Below are positions 1 to 7,891 of a stretch of DNA of 64,000 bases, in pieces. The stretch is taken from the NCBI GenBank assembly GCA_018716295.1, contig DVKC01000028.1, positions 1 to 64,000 on the forward strand. Direction: 5' to 3'. The notes under the pieces are model-generated. The model ran no database searches and was not told the DNA's origin. It was given only the letters and a program-made list of their open reading frames with translations. Both the position numbers and the translations under genes were made by a program. The DNA comes from Candidatus Avimuribaculum pullicola. GTDB lineage: Bacteria; Bacteroidota; Bacteroidia; Bacteroidales; Muribaculaceae. Every line of letters starts with the position of its first letter. The first letter of the stretch is position 1.

Positions 1-67
1 CAAAATGATCCAGTATTTCTGAAGGCAGCACGATACGCGCAAGCACTTCCAATTGATTCTTTTCCAT
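1..67 (-). CDS. Partial transposase-like ORF, N-terminus only (runs off window)
   Basis: An ATG on the minus strand opens a frame of 22 codons that leaves the window at base 1. The visible peptide begins MEKNQLEVLARIVLPSEI and continues LDHF. The pattern of a short polar start followed by LPxxILDxF recalls the N-terminal protein of ISAon1-type insertion sequences common in Bacteroidales. This is recognition from memory of a very short stretch, so the family is uncertain. The bases between this start and the tsf terminators would then contain an IS end, but the other end lies outside the window, so no inverted-repeat pair or target duplication can be checked. Confidence 0.4.
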   Translation of the reverse strand, partial: MEKNQLEVLARIVLPSEILDHF

Positions 68-228
68 AAGGCAAAGTTCGGAATTCCTGTGGATTTGGAA
101 AATTAATCCCCACTAAATTTCTACTGCCCCGCTTTTACCGAGCCGCAGCCTATATTATCCAGAGATAGTGCAAGGCGAGCGTAAAAGCAGCGTACCACAG
201 TTTTTTTATGGGAACTAAAAAACGAAAA

Positions 229-243
229 GAGGCGCATCGCCTC
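229..243 (-). terminator. Second intrinsic terminator after tsf
   Basis: A perfect 6-bp GC-rich stem (GAGGCG/CGCCTC, 3-base loop) is followed on the minus strand by TTTTCGTTTTTT. It lies downstream of another hairpin, giving tandem terminators for the rplM-rpsI-rpsB-tsf operon. Confidence 0.6.
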
Positions 244-262
244 ATCACGACACACCACTTAT

Positions 263-300
263 GTGCAAAAAAAGAGGGCGCACACTCGGCACACCCTCTT
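263..300 (-). terminator. First intrinsic terminator after tsf
   Basis: A 7-bp stem (AAGAGGG/CCCTCTT) extends inward through a GU pair and a further GC pair, and is followed on the minus strand by a run of seven T. It sits about 35 bases past the tsf stop. Confidence 0.7.
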
Positions 301-333
301 AAATCTATTTCAAACTCCTCAAAAACTGGGGAA

Positions 334-1158
334 TTAGTCTTCGTTAAGGTTGACGCGACGGAACGAAACAGCTTTCAAACCTGCGCTTTGCTTCTTAAGG
401 TATGTAGCAATATCCATCGAGTTGTCAGAAACAAACTCTTGTTCCATCAATACATTTTCCTTATAGAACTTGTTCAAGCGGCCTTGAGCGATACGATCGA
501 TAATATTCTCTGGCTTGCCTTCTTCACGAGCCTTTTCACGACCGATTTCGAGTTCTTGCTCAGCAATCTTTGCAGGAACTTCCTCGCGACATACAGCAAT
601 AGGATTCATGGCTGCAACTTGCATTGCCACTTCTTTTGCAACTTGTGCATCAACACCCTCTTCGTTGAAGCCTACCACAGTAGCAAGCTTGTTGCCAAAG
701 TGATTGTAAGCTACAGTAGAAGGAGCTTCCACAAATTCGTATGCACCAAGTTCCATCTTTTCGCCAGTCTTACCTATTTCCTCTACAATGAGGTCGGCAA
801 CGCTCTTGCCATCAACAACAAGTGCTTTAACCTCGTCGAGCGACTTGGGGGCGTTGTCCATAACTGCGGCAAGGATTTTCTTGGTAAGATTTACAAAACC
901 TTCGTTCTTTGCCACAAAGTCGGTTTCACATTTCAGAGCCACGATAGCTGCAAACTTGCCATTGGCTGCTGCCAATACGCAACCTTCAGATGCTTCGCGG
1001 TCTTCACGCTTGGCTGCCACAGCTTGTCCTTTCTTGCGGATAATCTCGATGGCTGCCTCCATATCGTTGTTTGCTTCGGCCAAAGCTTTCTTGCAATCCA
1101 TCAAGCCAGCACCTGTCATGTGGCGCAGCTTGCTGATTTCGGCCATAGTAACTGCCAT
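334..1158 (-). CDS. tsf: Elongation factor Ts
   Basis: Nucleotide exchange factor that regenerates EF-Tu-GTP in the cytoplasm. The 274-residue protein has the N-terminal UBA-like module (ISKLRHMTGAGLMDCKKAL, about residues 8-26) with the TGAGxMDCKKAL signature, followed by the EF-Ts core containing CETDFVAKNEGF, the loop that contacts EF-Tu. Length fits the shorter Bacteroidetes form. It is the last gene of a minus-strand operon behind rpsB, the usual bacterial rpsB-tsf arrangement, and is followed by two terminator hairpins. The ATG start (MAVTMAEISKL) is two codons longer than some homologues; MAEI at residue 5 is the alternative. Confidence 0.97.
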   Translation of the reverse strand: MAVTMAEISKLRHMTGAGLMDCKKALAEANNDMEAAIEIIRKKGQAVAAKREDREASEGCVLAAANGKFAAIVALKCETDFVAKNEGFVNLTKKILAAVMDNAPKSLDEVKALVVDGKSVADLIVEEIGKTGEKMELGAYEFVEAPSTVAYNHFGNKLATVVGFNEEGVDAQVAKEVAMQVAAMNPIAVCREEVPAKIAEQELEIGREKAREEGKPENIIDRIAQGRLNKFYKENVLMEQEFVSDNSMDIATYLKKQSAGLKAVSFRRVNLNED

Positions 1159-1217
1159 ATTTTCTCTTAATTCTTAAAAGTTAACGTTTGATTTTTTTGA
1201 AAACAAATCGCCAATGC

Positions 1218-2069
1218 TTACTCGGCTACGGTTTCTTCGGCTGCTTTAGCTTCAGGTTCGGTAGTTTCAGCAGCTGCGTCGGCTACTTCTTCGCTATCCT
1301 CAGCCGACTTGTTGCGGCGCGAGATACGAGCGCGCTTAGGCTTTTCTTCACCTTCGGCATCCTTGTTATCAACCTTCTCTACCTTACGTTCTTCGATACC
1401 TTCGGCAATTGCTGCGCAAACAGTGTCAAGAATGATTTCAATCGACTTAGATGCGTCATCATTTGCAGGAATTACGAAATCAACATTTGATGGGTCAGAG
1501 TTAGTGTCAACGATACCAAACACAGGTATGCCCAAACGGTTAGCTTCGGCTACGGCAATGTGTTCTTTCATCACGTCGATTACGAAAAGTGCCGACGGCA
1601 GACGATTCAAATCGGCGATACTGCCAAGGTTCTTTTCAAGTTTAGCACGTTGACGGCCGATTTGAAGCTTTTCGCGCTTCGACAGGTTATCAAAAGTACC
1701 ATCCTTTTCCATCTTGTCGATAGTAGCCATCTTCTTCACTGCCTTGCGGATAGTGGGGAAGTTGGTCAACATACCACCTGGCCAACGTTCGATAACGTAT
1801 GGCATACCGACAGCTGTAGCTTTATCGGCAAGCACTTGCTTGGCTTGTTTCTTAGTGGCTACGAAAAGGATTTTCTTGCCAGCTTTTGCTATATTTTTAA
1901 GAGCAGCAGCAGCTTCATCGAGTTTTGCGATTGTCTTATACAGGTCAATGATGTGGATACCATTGCGCTCCATGAAAATATAAGGAGCCATGGCAGGATT
2001 CCATTTGCGTTTCAGGTGGCCGAAGTGGCATCCTGCTTCAAGTAATTGTTCAAAATTTGGTGTTGCCAT
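1218..2069 (-). CDS. rpsB: 30S ribosomal protein S2
   Basis: Small-subunit ribosomal protein that binds the 30S late in assembly. The start MATPNFEQLLEAGCHFGH is the family N-terminus; the frame is open 60 bases further upstream but that extension has no family resemblance, so it is not used. Conserved S2 features are visible: KWNPAMAPYIFMERNGIHI, PYVIERWPGGMLTNF, and PSALFVIDVMKEHIAVAEA. The last roughly 55 residues are a low-complexity Glu/Ala-rich tail (AEETVAE end) typical of Bacteroidetes S2. It lies between rpsI and tsf in the same operon. Confidence 0.97.
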   Translation of the reverse strand: MATPNFEQLLEAGCHFGHLKRKWNPAMAPYIFMERNGIHIIDLYKTIAKLDEAAAALKNIAKAGKKILFVATKKQAKQVLADKATAVGMPYVIERWPGGMLTNFPTIRKAVKKMATIDKMEKDGTFDNLSKREKLQIGRQRAKLEKNLGSIADLNRLPSALFVIDVMKEHIAVAEANRLGIPVFGIVDTNSDPSNVDFVIPANDDASKSIEIILDTVCAAIAEGIEERKVEKVDNKDAEGEEKPKRARISRRNKSAEDSEEVADAAAETTEPEAKAAEETVAE

Positions 2070-2186
2070 TTGATAAAAAATTTGTTTACATTCTACTTTA
2101 ACAACCGTGAGGTAGCCCCGACTTAACAATATATGTGTGCAGGAGTCCCCACAATTTGGATACTAAACTCTCTCGCAAAAAACAGA

Positions 2187-2573
2187 TTAACGCTTGCTGA
2201 ACTGGAATCTCTTGCGAGCCTTTGGACGACCCGGTTTCTTACGTTCAACAACACGCGGGTCGCGGGTAACAAAGCCTGCGGCACGCAATGCAGGTTTATC
2301 TTCAGGATTAATCTTGACCAACGCACGGGCGATTGCCAAACGCAAAGCCTCAGCTTGGCCTTTGAAACCACCACCGCACAAGTTAACCTTGATATCATAT
2401 TTGCCCTCTGCTTCGATCAGCGAAAGGGGTTGCTTAACTATGAATTGAAGTATAGAAGAAGGGAAATACACTTCAAGCGCACGCTTATTGATGGTTATCA
2501 CGCCAGTTCCTTCTTTAAAAAACACGCGAGCTATTGCGGCTTTACGACGGCCAACTGCATTTACTATTTCCAT
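2187..2573 (-). CDS. rpsI: 30S ribosomal protein S9
   Basis: Small-subunit protein whose C-terminal tail reaches the P-site tRNA. The 128-residue sequence begins MEIVNAVGRRKAAIARVFF, the standard S9 start, contains LCGGGFKGQAEALRLAIARA, and ends with the basic tail KARKRFQFSKR, whose terminal Lys-Arg is the conserved tRNA contact. It follows rplM by 9 bases, the near-universal rplM-rpsI pairing, and precedes rpsB. Confidence 0.97.
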   Translation of the reverse strand: MEIVNAVGRRKAAIARVFFKEGTGVITINKRALEVYFPSSILQFIVKQPLSLIEAEGKYDIKVNLCGGGFKGQAEALRLAIARALVKINPEDKPALRAAGFVTRDPRVVERKKPGRPKARKRFQFSKR

Positions 2574-2582
2574 ACTTCCTTA

Positions 2583-3062
2583 TTATTTTAATGTGTTAAT
2601 GTCAATAACTTTTGGGTTTTGGGCTGCATGAGGATGCTCCGGGCCATTGAAAACATGCACATTCTTCAACAGTTGTGCACCGAGCCTGTTCTTTGGGAGC
2701 ATACCCTTAAGAACCTTCATGAACAATGGGTTGATACCTGGTTTGATGCCCTTGCGCTCGGCTTTCAACTTCAAGATAGCCGGAGTTGCCGAACGTTGAC
2801 CGCCTGGATAGCCAGTATATGACAGATAAATCCTGTCGGTCCACTTGTTGCCAGTCAAAACGACTTTATCGGCATTAATGATAATTACATTGTCGCCACA
2901 GTCAACATGCGGGGTGTAGCATGGTTTGTACTTGCCTCGCAGTATCTTTGCCACTTTGGCGCACAGGCGACCTAATACTTGGTCGGTAGCATCTACTACT
3001 ACCCATTCTTTCTTAGCGCCTTCAGCATTAACAGAAACAGTTTTGTAACTTAAAGTATCCAC
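2583..3062 (-). CDS. rplM: 50S ribosomal protein L13
   Basis: Large-subunit protein that assembles early on 23S rRNA. At 159 residues it is slightly longer than the E. coli protein, as is usual in Bacteroidetes. Family motifs include VVDATDQVLGRLCAKVAKIL near residue 22, GDNVIIINADKVVLTGNK and GMLPKNRLG. It is the first gene of the rplM-rpsI-rpsB-tsf operon, with a clear Bacteroides-type promoter and a leader of about 100 bases upstream. Confidence 0.97.
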   Translation of the reverse strand: MDTLSYKTVSVNAEGAKKEWVVVDATDQVLGRLCAKVAKILRGKYKPCYTPHVDCGDNVIIINADKVVLTGNKWTDRIYLSYTGYPGGQRSATPAILKLKAERKGIKPGINPLFMKVLKGMLPKNRLGAQLLKNVHVFNGPEHPHAAQNPKVIDINTLK

Positions 3063-3166
3063 TTTTTAAATCCTGATTAATAGTTAATTAATATCTTCGC
3101 AACGCTTCAAGTGGCTCGGCCAAAAGCCCCTTTTGCGACAACGAATTTATAAAATCGGGTATAATC
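3063..3166 (-). promoter_or_regulatory. Structured leader of the rplM operon
   Basis: About 100 untranslated bases lie between the inferred transcription start and rplM. On the minus strand a 6-bp pair TCGCAA/TTGCGA encloses about 30 bases that include a small hairpin CAAAAG-GGG-CTTTTG and an alternative GGC/GCC pairing. Such a leader could be the target of autogenous control by a ribosomal protein; that role is inference. Confidence 0.3.
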
Positions 3167-3172
3167 GGACTG

Positions 3173-3203
3173 CAAAGGTATGAATTAATTGCCGCAAATC
3201 AAA
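3173..3203 (-). promoter_or_regulatory. Promoter of the rplM-rpsI-rpsB-tsf operon
   Basis: Minus-strand -7 box TACCTTTG (3180-3173) matches TAnnTTTG exactly, with a -33 TTTG (3203-3200) 19 bases upstream, the spacing expected for the Bacteroides primary sigma factor. The remaining bases of the divergent gap up to the next gene are AT-rich with no further gene. Confidence 0.65.
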
Positions 3204-3328
3204 TAAAACCACATTGCCACATTAACCGCCGAACATATTATTTAACAATATTTATCTATTTACCATCATTTTTCGCACATGCTGGCATATATCTCTCCTC
3301 AAAATTTTATAGAAAACCGTTTTTTTGC

Positions 3329-3336
3329 TAATTTTG
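3329..3336 (+). promoter_or_regulatory. -7 box upstream of the membrane glycosyltransferase
   Basis: TAATTTTG matches the Bacteroides -7 consensus and lies about 33 bases before the chosen start codon. No convincing -33 element was seen. Confidence 0.45.
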
Positions 3337-3369
3337 TTGCATAAGTATTATCATAATCAATCTTTCCCA

Positions 3370-4557
3370 ATGAATTGGATTGAAATCACATTCATCGTGT
3401 GCCTATGTATTGTATTTTACACATATATAGGTTATGGCGTTATATTATGGCTGCTCGTTAAGGTAAAACGTATTTTCGTCAAACGCCCACAATCGCAACC
3501 ACTCAGCGATGACGACTTCCCCGAAGCCACACTACTGATAGCAGCATATAACGAAGAGTTAATCATAAGCGAAAAGATGGCCAACACCACAATGCTCGAC
3601 TACCCCAAGGGGAAATTAAAAGTGGTGTGGGTGACCGATGGCAGCAACGACGGCACCAATGCGCTACTCAAGGAATATGAAAACATAACAGTCCTGTTCA
3701 AGCCCGAACGAAAAGGGAAAACCGCAGCACTCAATCGCAGCATACCATTTATCGACACACCTATTGTGGTATTTACCGATGCCAACACCATGCTCAACCG
3801 CAATGCCATCAAGAATATAGCCGCATGCTTCATTCGCAATCCACGTGTAGGTTGTGTTGCTGGCGAGAAACGCATTGCAACCAGCCTGCGCAGCAACGCA
3901 TCGACAGGTGGCGAAGGCATGTACTGGAAATACGAGTCGGCATTGAAACGCCTTGACTCAGAACTATGCACTGCTGTAGGAGCCGCTGGCGAATTGTTTG
4001 CCATCAAGCGCGAACTGTTTGAAGAAATGGAAAACGACACCCTGCTTGACGACTTCATGATGTCGATGCGCATTGCAGCCAAAGGATATAAGATAGAATA
4101 TTGTGCCGATGCTTATGCCGAAGAAAACGGGTCGGCCGACATGCAAGAGGAAGAAAAGCGCAAAGTGCGCATTGCCGCCGGAGGATTACAATCGGTGTGG
4201 AGGTTGCGCGGATTACTTAATATATTCAAATACGGTACAATGTCGTTCCAATACATATCACACCGTGTACTGCGGTGGACGATTACGCCATTGCTCTTGT
4301 TCCTTATGCTGCCACTCAATATCGCAATCACCATTCTCAATCCCACATCAATATTTTTCACAACTACCCTCATTTTTCAGGCACTGTTTTACCTGTGTGG
4401 ATTGTGGGGACATGCCTTATCCAAGAAAGCGATAAAAAACAAATACCTATACATACCCTACTACTTCCTATTCATGAATGTCAACGTAATAAAAGGCTTC
4501 TCCTACCTTTATCGCCGTCGCGGCACTGGAGCCTGGGAAAAGTCAAAACGCGCATGA
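3370..4557 (+). CDS. Membrane-bound family 2 glycosyltransferase
   Basis: Likely processive or polysaccharide-type glycosyltransferase at the inner membrane. The start MNWIEITFIVCLC is preferred over an upstream alternative because a -7 promoter box sits just ahead of it. An N-terminal membrane helix (about residues 5-27) precedes a GT-A domain with LLIAAYNEE, WVTDGSNDGT and VFTDANTML (DxD-type motif), then LLDDFMMSMRIAAKGYKIEY (the ED/DD acceptor motif); two to three helices follow near the C-terminus. The late QxxRW motif appears as HRVLRW. It stands alone between the ribosomal operon and galK. Substrate and product cannot be read from sequence. Confidence 0.8.
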   Translation: MNWIEITFIVCLCIVFYTYIGYGVILWLLVKVKRIFVKRPQSQPLSDDDFPEATLLIAAYNEELIISEKMANTTMLDYPKGKLKVVWVTDGSNDGTNALLKEYENITVLFKPERKGKTAALNRSIPFIDTPIVVFTDANTMLNRNAIKNIAACFIRNPRVGCVAGEKRIATSLRSNASTGGEGMYWKYESALKRLDSELCTAVGAAGELFAIKRELFEEMENDTLLDDFMMSMRIAAKGYKIEYCADAYAEENGSADMQEEEKRKVRIAAGGLQSVWRLRGLLNIFKYGTMSFQYISHRVLRWTITPLLLFLMLPLNIAITILNPTSIFFTTTLIFQALFYLCGLWGHALSKKAIKNKYLYIPYYFLFMNVNVIKGFSYLYRRRGTGAWEKSKRA

Positions 4558-4682
4558 CACAGCATGCATGAAAAGCGGCAAAATGGAAATATTGGTAAAA
4601 TAATCATAAATCCAATCAGCCATTTGGTTTTTTATTCGTATATTCGTAGCAAAATATTAACATAAATCTTAAAACAACTACA

Positions 4683-5816
4683 ATGAAAGAAGAAATTCAG
4701 AAACAATTCTTGGCACGTTTCGGAAAAACCGAAGCAATTTACGCATCATCTGGTAGAATCAATCTTATTGGCGAACATACCGACTACAACGGCGGTTTCG
4801 TGATGCCAGGCGCAATCGACAAGTGCATCATGGCTGAAGTTAGAACCAACGGCCTCGACAAAGTTCGCGTTTATTCTATGGATATAGATGAATACGTTGA
4901 ATTCGGCTTGAACGAAGAAGACGCTCCAAAACAACAATGGGCTCGATATATCTTCGGCGTTTGCCGTGAAGTAATCAAGCGCGGATTTGTTGTCAAGGGA
5001 TTTGATGCTGTATTCTCGGGCAACATTCCATTGGGTGCTGGCCTGTCGTCTTCGGCAGCTCTTGAATCATGCTTCGCATACGCCATGAATGACATGTTCA
5101 ACGGCAACAAAATCGACAAATTCGAGCTTGCACGCATCGGACAATCGACCGAACACAACTATTGCGGCGTAAACTGCGGTATCATGGACCAGTTTGCTTC
5201 GGTATTCGGGAAAGAAAACTGCCTTATCCGCTTAGACTGCCGCTCGCTCGAATATGAATACTTCCCGTTCGAGCCAAAAGGCTACAAGCTGGTATTGCTC
5301 GACTCGGCAGTTAAGCACGAACTTGTTGACTCGCCATACAACAAACGCCGCGAATCATGCGAACGCGTGGCCAACACGCTGGGTGTTCCATCGCTGCGCG
5401 ACGCCGAAATGGCCGACCTCAACGCACACAAGGGCGAAATTACCGAAGAGGACTTCAAGCGCGCCGAATATGTCATCGGCGAAAAGCAACGTGTGCTCGA
5501 CGTTTGCGATGCCCTCAAACGTGGCGACTATGAAACCGTGGGCAAAAAGATGTATGAAACTCACGAAGGCTTGTCGAAGTATTACGAAGTGAGCTGCGAA
5601 GAGCTCGACTACCTCAACGACATCGCCAAAGAATGTGGCGTGACTGGTTCTCGCATCATGGGCGGCGGTTTCGGAGGTTGCACCATCAACCTTGTCAAGG
5701 ACGAACTCCACGATGCATTCATCGAAACTGCAAAGAAAAAATTTGCCGAAAAATATGGCCACGAACCAAAGGTTTACGATGTAATAATCTCTGACGGTGC
5801 CCGCAGAGTGGAATAA
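4683..5816 (+). CDS. galK: Galactokinase
   Basis: Phosphorylates alpha-D-galactose to galactose-1-phosphate in the Leloir pathway. All GHMP-kinase landmarks are present in 377 residues: the galactokinase signature GRINLIGEHTDYNGGFVMPG near residue 24, the ATP-binding loop PLGAGLSSSAALE near 118, CGIMDQFASVFG containing the catalytic Asp, and GSRIMGGGFGGCTINLV near the C-terminus. It begins a plus-strand run with galM 14 bases downstream and a nucleotidyltransferase after that. A weak -7-like TATATTCG lies at 4639-4646, one base off consensus. The roughly 125 bases ahead hold nothing else recognisable. Confidence 0.96.
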   Translation: MKEEIQKQFLARFGKTEAIYASSGRINLIGEHTDYNGGFVMPGAIDKCIMAEVRTNGLDKVRVYSMDIDEYVEFGLNEEDAPKQQWARYIFGVCREVIKRGFVVKGFDAVFSGNIPLGAGLSSSAALESCFAYAMNDMFNGNKIDKFELARIGQSTEHNYCGVNCGIMDQFASVFGKENCLIRLDCRSLEYEYFPFEPKGYKLVLLDSAVKHELVDSPYNKRRESCERVANTLGVPSLRDAEMADLNAHKGEITEEDFKRAEYVIGEKQRVLDVCDALKRGDYETVGKKMYETHEGLSKYYEVSCEELDYLNDIAKECGVTGSRIMGGGFGGCTINLVKDELHDAFIETAKKKFAEKYGHEPKVYDVIISDGARRVE

Positions 5817-5830
5817 CCTACACGAGCAAT

Positions 5831-6868
5831 ATGGAAATAACCAAGCGTACAGTAACATCGCCCAAAGGCGACATTACCATATACAAAATCACTAACGAAT
5901 CAGGTGCATGCGTCGAGCTTTCAAGCCTCGGCGCAGGCATCGTTTCGATATGGGTACCCGATAACGAAGGAAAACTATCGGACGTTGTGCTCGGATATGC
6001 CAACGCCGCCGATTATTTCTACGATGGCCCATGTGCAGGCAAGGTCCCCGGCCGATATGCCAACCGCATCGCCAAAGGACACTTCACACTCAACGGCAAA
6101 GAATATACACTGGCCATCAACAACGGGCCAAATGCCCTGCACGGCGGCCCCGAAGGTTTCCAAAACCAGATTTGGAACAGCCGCATCGAAGGCGATTCCG
6201 TAGTAATGACTTACGAAAGCGCCGACGGCGAGGAAGGCTATCCCGGCAACATGAAAGTCACAGCCCGCTACAGCTGGAACAACGACAACGAACTCACATT
6301 GGGCTTTGAGGCAACCTGCGATGCCGACACCATAGTCAACCTCACCAACCACGTGTACTTCAACCTTGCCGGCGAGGAAACAGGCAGCGTGCTCGACCAC
6401 ACCCTGTGGCTGGCCGCCCATAAATACCTACCCACCGACGACACGTTGATACCCACCGGAGAAATAGCCGACGTGGCTGGCACACCGATGGACTTCACCG
6501 AGAGCAAGCCGCTGGGCCGTGACATAAAATGCGACTTCCCGGCATTGAACTACGGCAAAGGATATGACAATTGCTACGTAATCGACAACTGGAATCAGGA
6601 ACTGAAAGAAATAGCCGTGCTGGCCGACCCGGCATCGGGCCGCTCACTGAAAGTTAGCACCGACCAGCCAGCCGTGCAGGTTTACACTGGCAACTGGTTA
6701 GAAGGATGTCCCAAGAGCATCAGCGGACACGACTACCACGACTATGCCGGAGTGGCCATAGAATGCCAGGGCATGCCCGACGCTCCCAACAAGCCCCAAT
6801 TCCCGTCACAGAAATTGGCTGCTGGTGAAACATATAAAAGAACCATAAAATTTTCATTTCTTAAATAA
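5831..6868 (+). CDS. galM: Galactose mutarotase (aldose 1-epimerase)
   Basis: Interconverts beta- and alpha-galactose so that galactokinase can use it. The 345-residue beta-sandwich protein shows PGRYANRIAKG, NALHGGPEGFQNQIW (with the conserved substrate-binding His), and LTNHVYFNLAGE with the catalytic His, plus a C-terminal VAIECQGMPDAPN segment containing the catalytic Glu. No signal peptide, so it is cytoplasmic. It is in tight linkage behind galK. Confidence 0.95.
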   Translation: MEITKRTVTSPKGDITIYKITNESGACVELSSLGAGIVSIWVPDNEGKLSDVVLGYANAADYFYDGPCAGKVPGRYANRIAKGHFTLNGKEYTLAINNGPNALHGGPEGFQNQIWNSRIEGDSVVMTYESADGEEGYPGNMKVTARYSWNNDNELTLGFEATCDADTIVNLTNHVYFNLAGEETGSVLDHTLWLAAHKYLPTDDTLIPTGEIADVAGTPMDFTESKPLGRDIKCDFPALNYGKGYDNCYVIDNWNQELKEIAVLADPASGRSLKVSTDQPAVQVYTGNWLEGCPKSISGHDYHDYAGVAIECQGMPDAPNKPQFPSQKLAAGETYKRTIKFSFLK

Positions 6869-6886
6869 TTCATTAATACACAAGAC

Positions 6887-7786
6887 ATGAAACCTACTTT
6901 GTTTGTACTGGCTGCCGGAATGGGTAGCCGCTATGGAGGCTTGAAACAACTCGATGGACTTGGCCCTCACGGAGAAACCATTATGGACTATTCAATCTAT
7001 GATGCTATCCGCAGCGGTTTTGGTAAAGTTGTATTCGTAATACGTCATGATTTCGAAGCCGACTTCCGTAGCAAAATCCTCTCTAAATATGAAAACCACA
7101 TCCCTACCGAGGTCGTATTCCAGTCAATAAACGATCTTCCTGAAGGTTACACTTGCCCAGAGGGTAGAACAAAACCTTGGGGAACCAACCACGCATTGCT
7201 CATGGGCAAAAATGTAATCAACGAACCATTTGCCATCATCAATGCCGATGACTTCTACGGACAAGACAGCTTCAGAGTAATGGCTGAACAATTGTCGAAA
7301 TTGAATGGTGAAAACGAATACTGCATGGTGGGATTCCGCATCTGCAACACAATGTCGAAAAATGGAACAGTGGCTCGCGGTATCTGCGAAACCAAGGATG
7401 GTTACCTCACGGGAGTCGTTGAACGCACCTCTATCGGCTACAATAGCAATGATGACATCTGCTTCACCGATGAAAACGGCGTTGAACAAACATTGGCTCC
7501 TGAAACTCCTGTTTCAATGAACCTGTGGGGCTTCACTCCCGACTACTTCAAGCATTCCGAAGATTACTTCAAGCGTTTCTTGGATGCCAATATGAGCAAC
7601 CTCAAAGCCGAGTTCTATGTTCCATTGCTCATCAACGAACTGGTAACAAGTGGAAAGGCTCGCGTGAAAGTACTCGATACTACTTCTAAATGGTTTGGCG
7701 TAACTTATGCTGCCGACCGTCCTGCAGTTGTCGAGAAGTTTGCCGAGCTCCATGCAAGTGGCGAATATCCCGAAAAGATGTTCTAA
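6887..7786 (+). CDS. Sugar-phosphate nucleotidyltransferase-like protein
   Basis: A 299-residue member of the NTP-transferase superfamily. The N-terminal nucleotide-binding signature is FVLAAGMGSRYGGLKQLDGL at about residues 6-25, with a conserved Lys, and the metal-binding segment is AIINADDFYG near residue 116. A central KxxGxxxRGxCET-like region and a WGF motif fit the family. It lies 18 bases after galM, so it probably acts on galactose-1-phosphate or another hexose-1-phosphate made by the same operon. No galT or galE is present nearby. Which NTP and sugar are used is not readable here. Confidence 0.8.
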   Translation: MKPTLFVLAAGMGSRYGGLKQLDGLGPHGETIMDYSIYDAIRSGFGKVVFVIRHDFEADFRSKILSKYENHIPTEVVFQSINDLPEGYTCPEGRTKPWGTNHALLMGKNVINEPFAIINADDFYGQDSFRVMAEQLSKLNGENEYCMVGFRICNTMSKNGTVARGICETKDGYLTGVVERTSIGYNSNDDICFTDENGVEQTLAPETPVSMNLWGFTPDYFKHSEDYFKRFLDANMSNLKAEFYVPLLINELVTSGKARVKVLDTTSKWFGVTYAADRPAVVEKFAELHASGEYPEKMF

Positions 7787-7809
7787 ACTCTCAGCAACAT
7801 AGGACAATA

Positions 7810-7851
7810 AACACCGAGAGGAACCACCATAATGGCAGTGCCTCTCGTGTT
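7810..7851. terminator. Hairpin between convergent nucleotidyltransferase and cinA
   Basis: AACACCGAGAGG pairs with CCTCTCGTGTT with a single bulged base, loop about 19 bases. It sits between two convergent genes. There is no long T tract on either side, so termination strength is uncertain. Confidence 0.4.
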
Positions 7852-7891
7852 ATCTATAACTCAAATCAGTCATTAGATTTTGGGTAATAGG

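Noticed and set aside
208-1170. Long plus-strand open frame opposite tsf
   Set aside because: It is antisense to a clear elongation factor Ts gene, has Cys/His-rich non-family composition and crosses two terminators.
2070-2129. N-terminal extension of ribosomal protein S2
   Set aside because: S2 begins MATPNFEQLLEAGCHFGH; the upstream codons have no family similarity.
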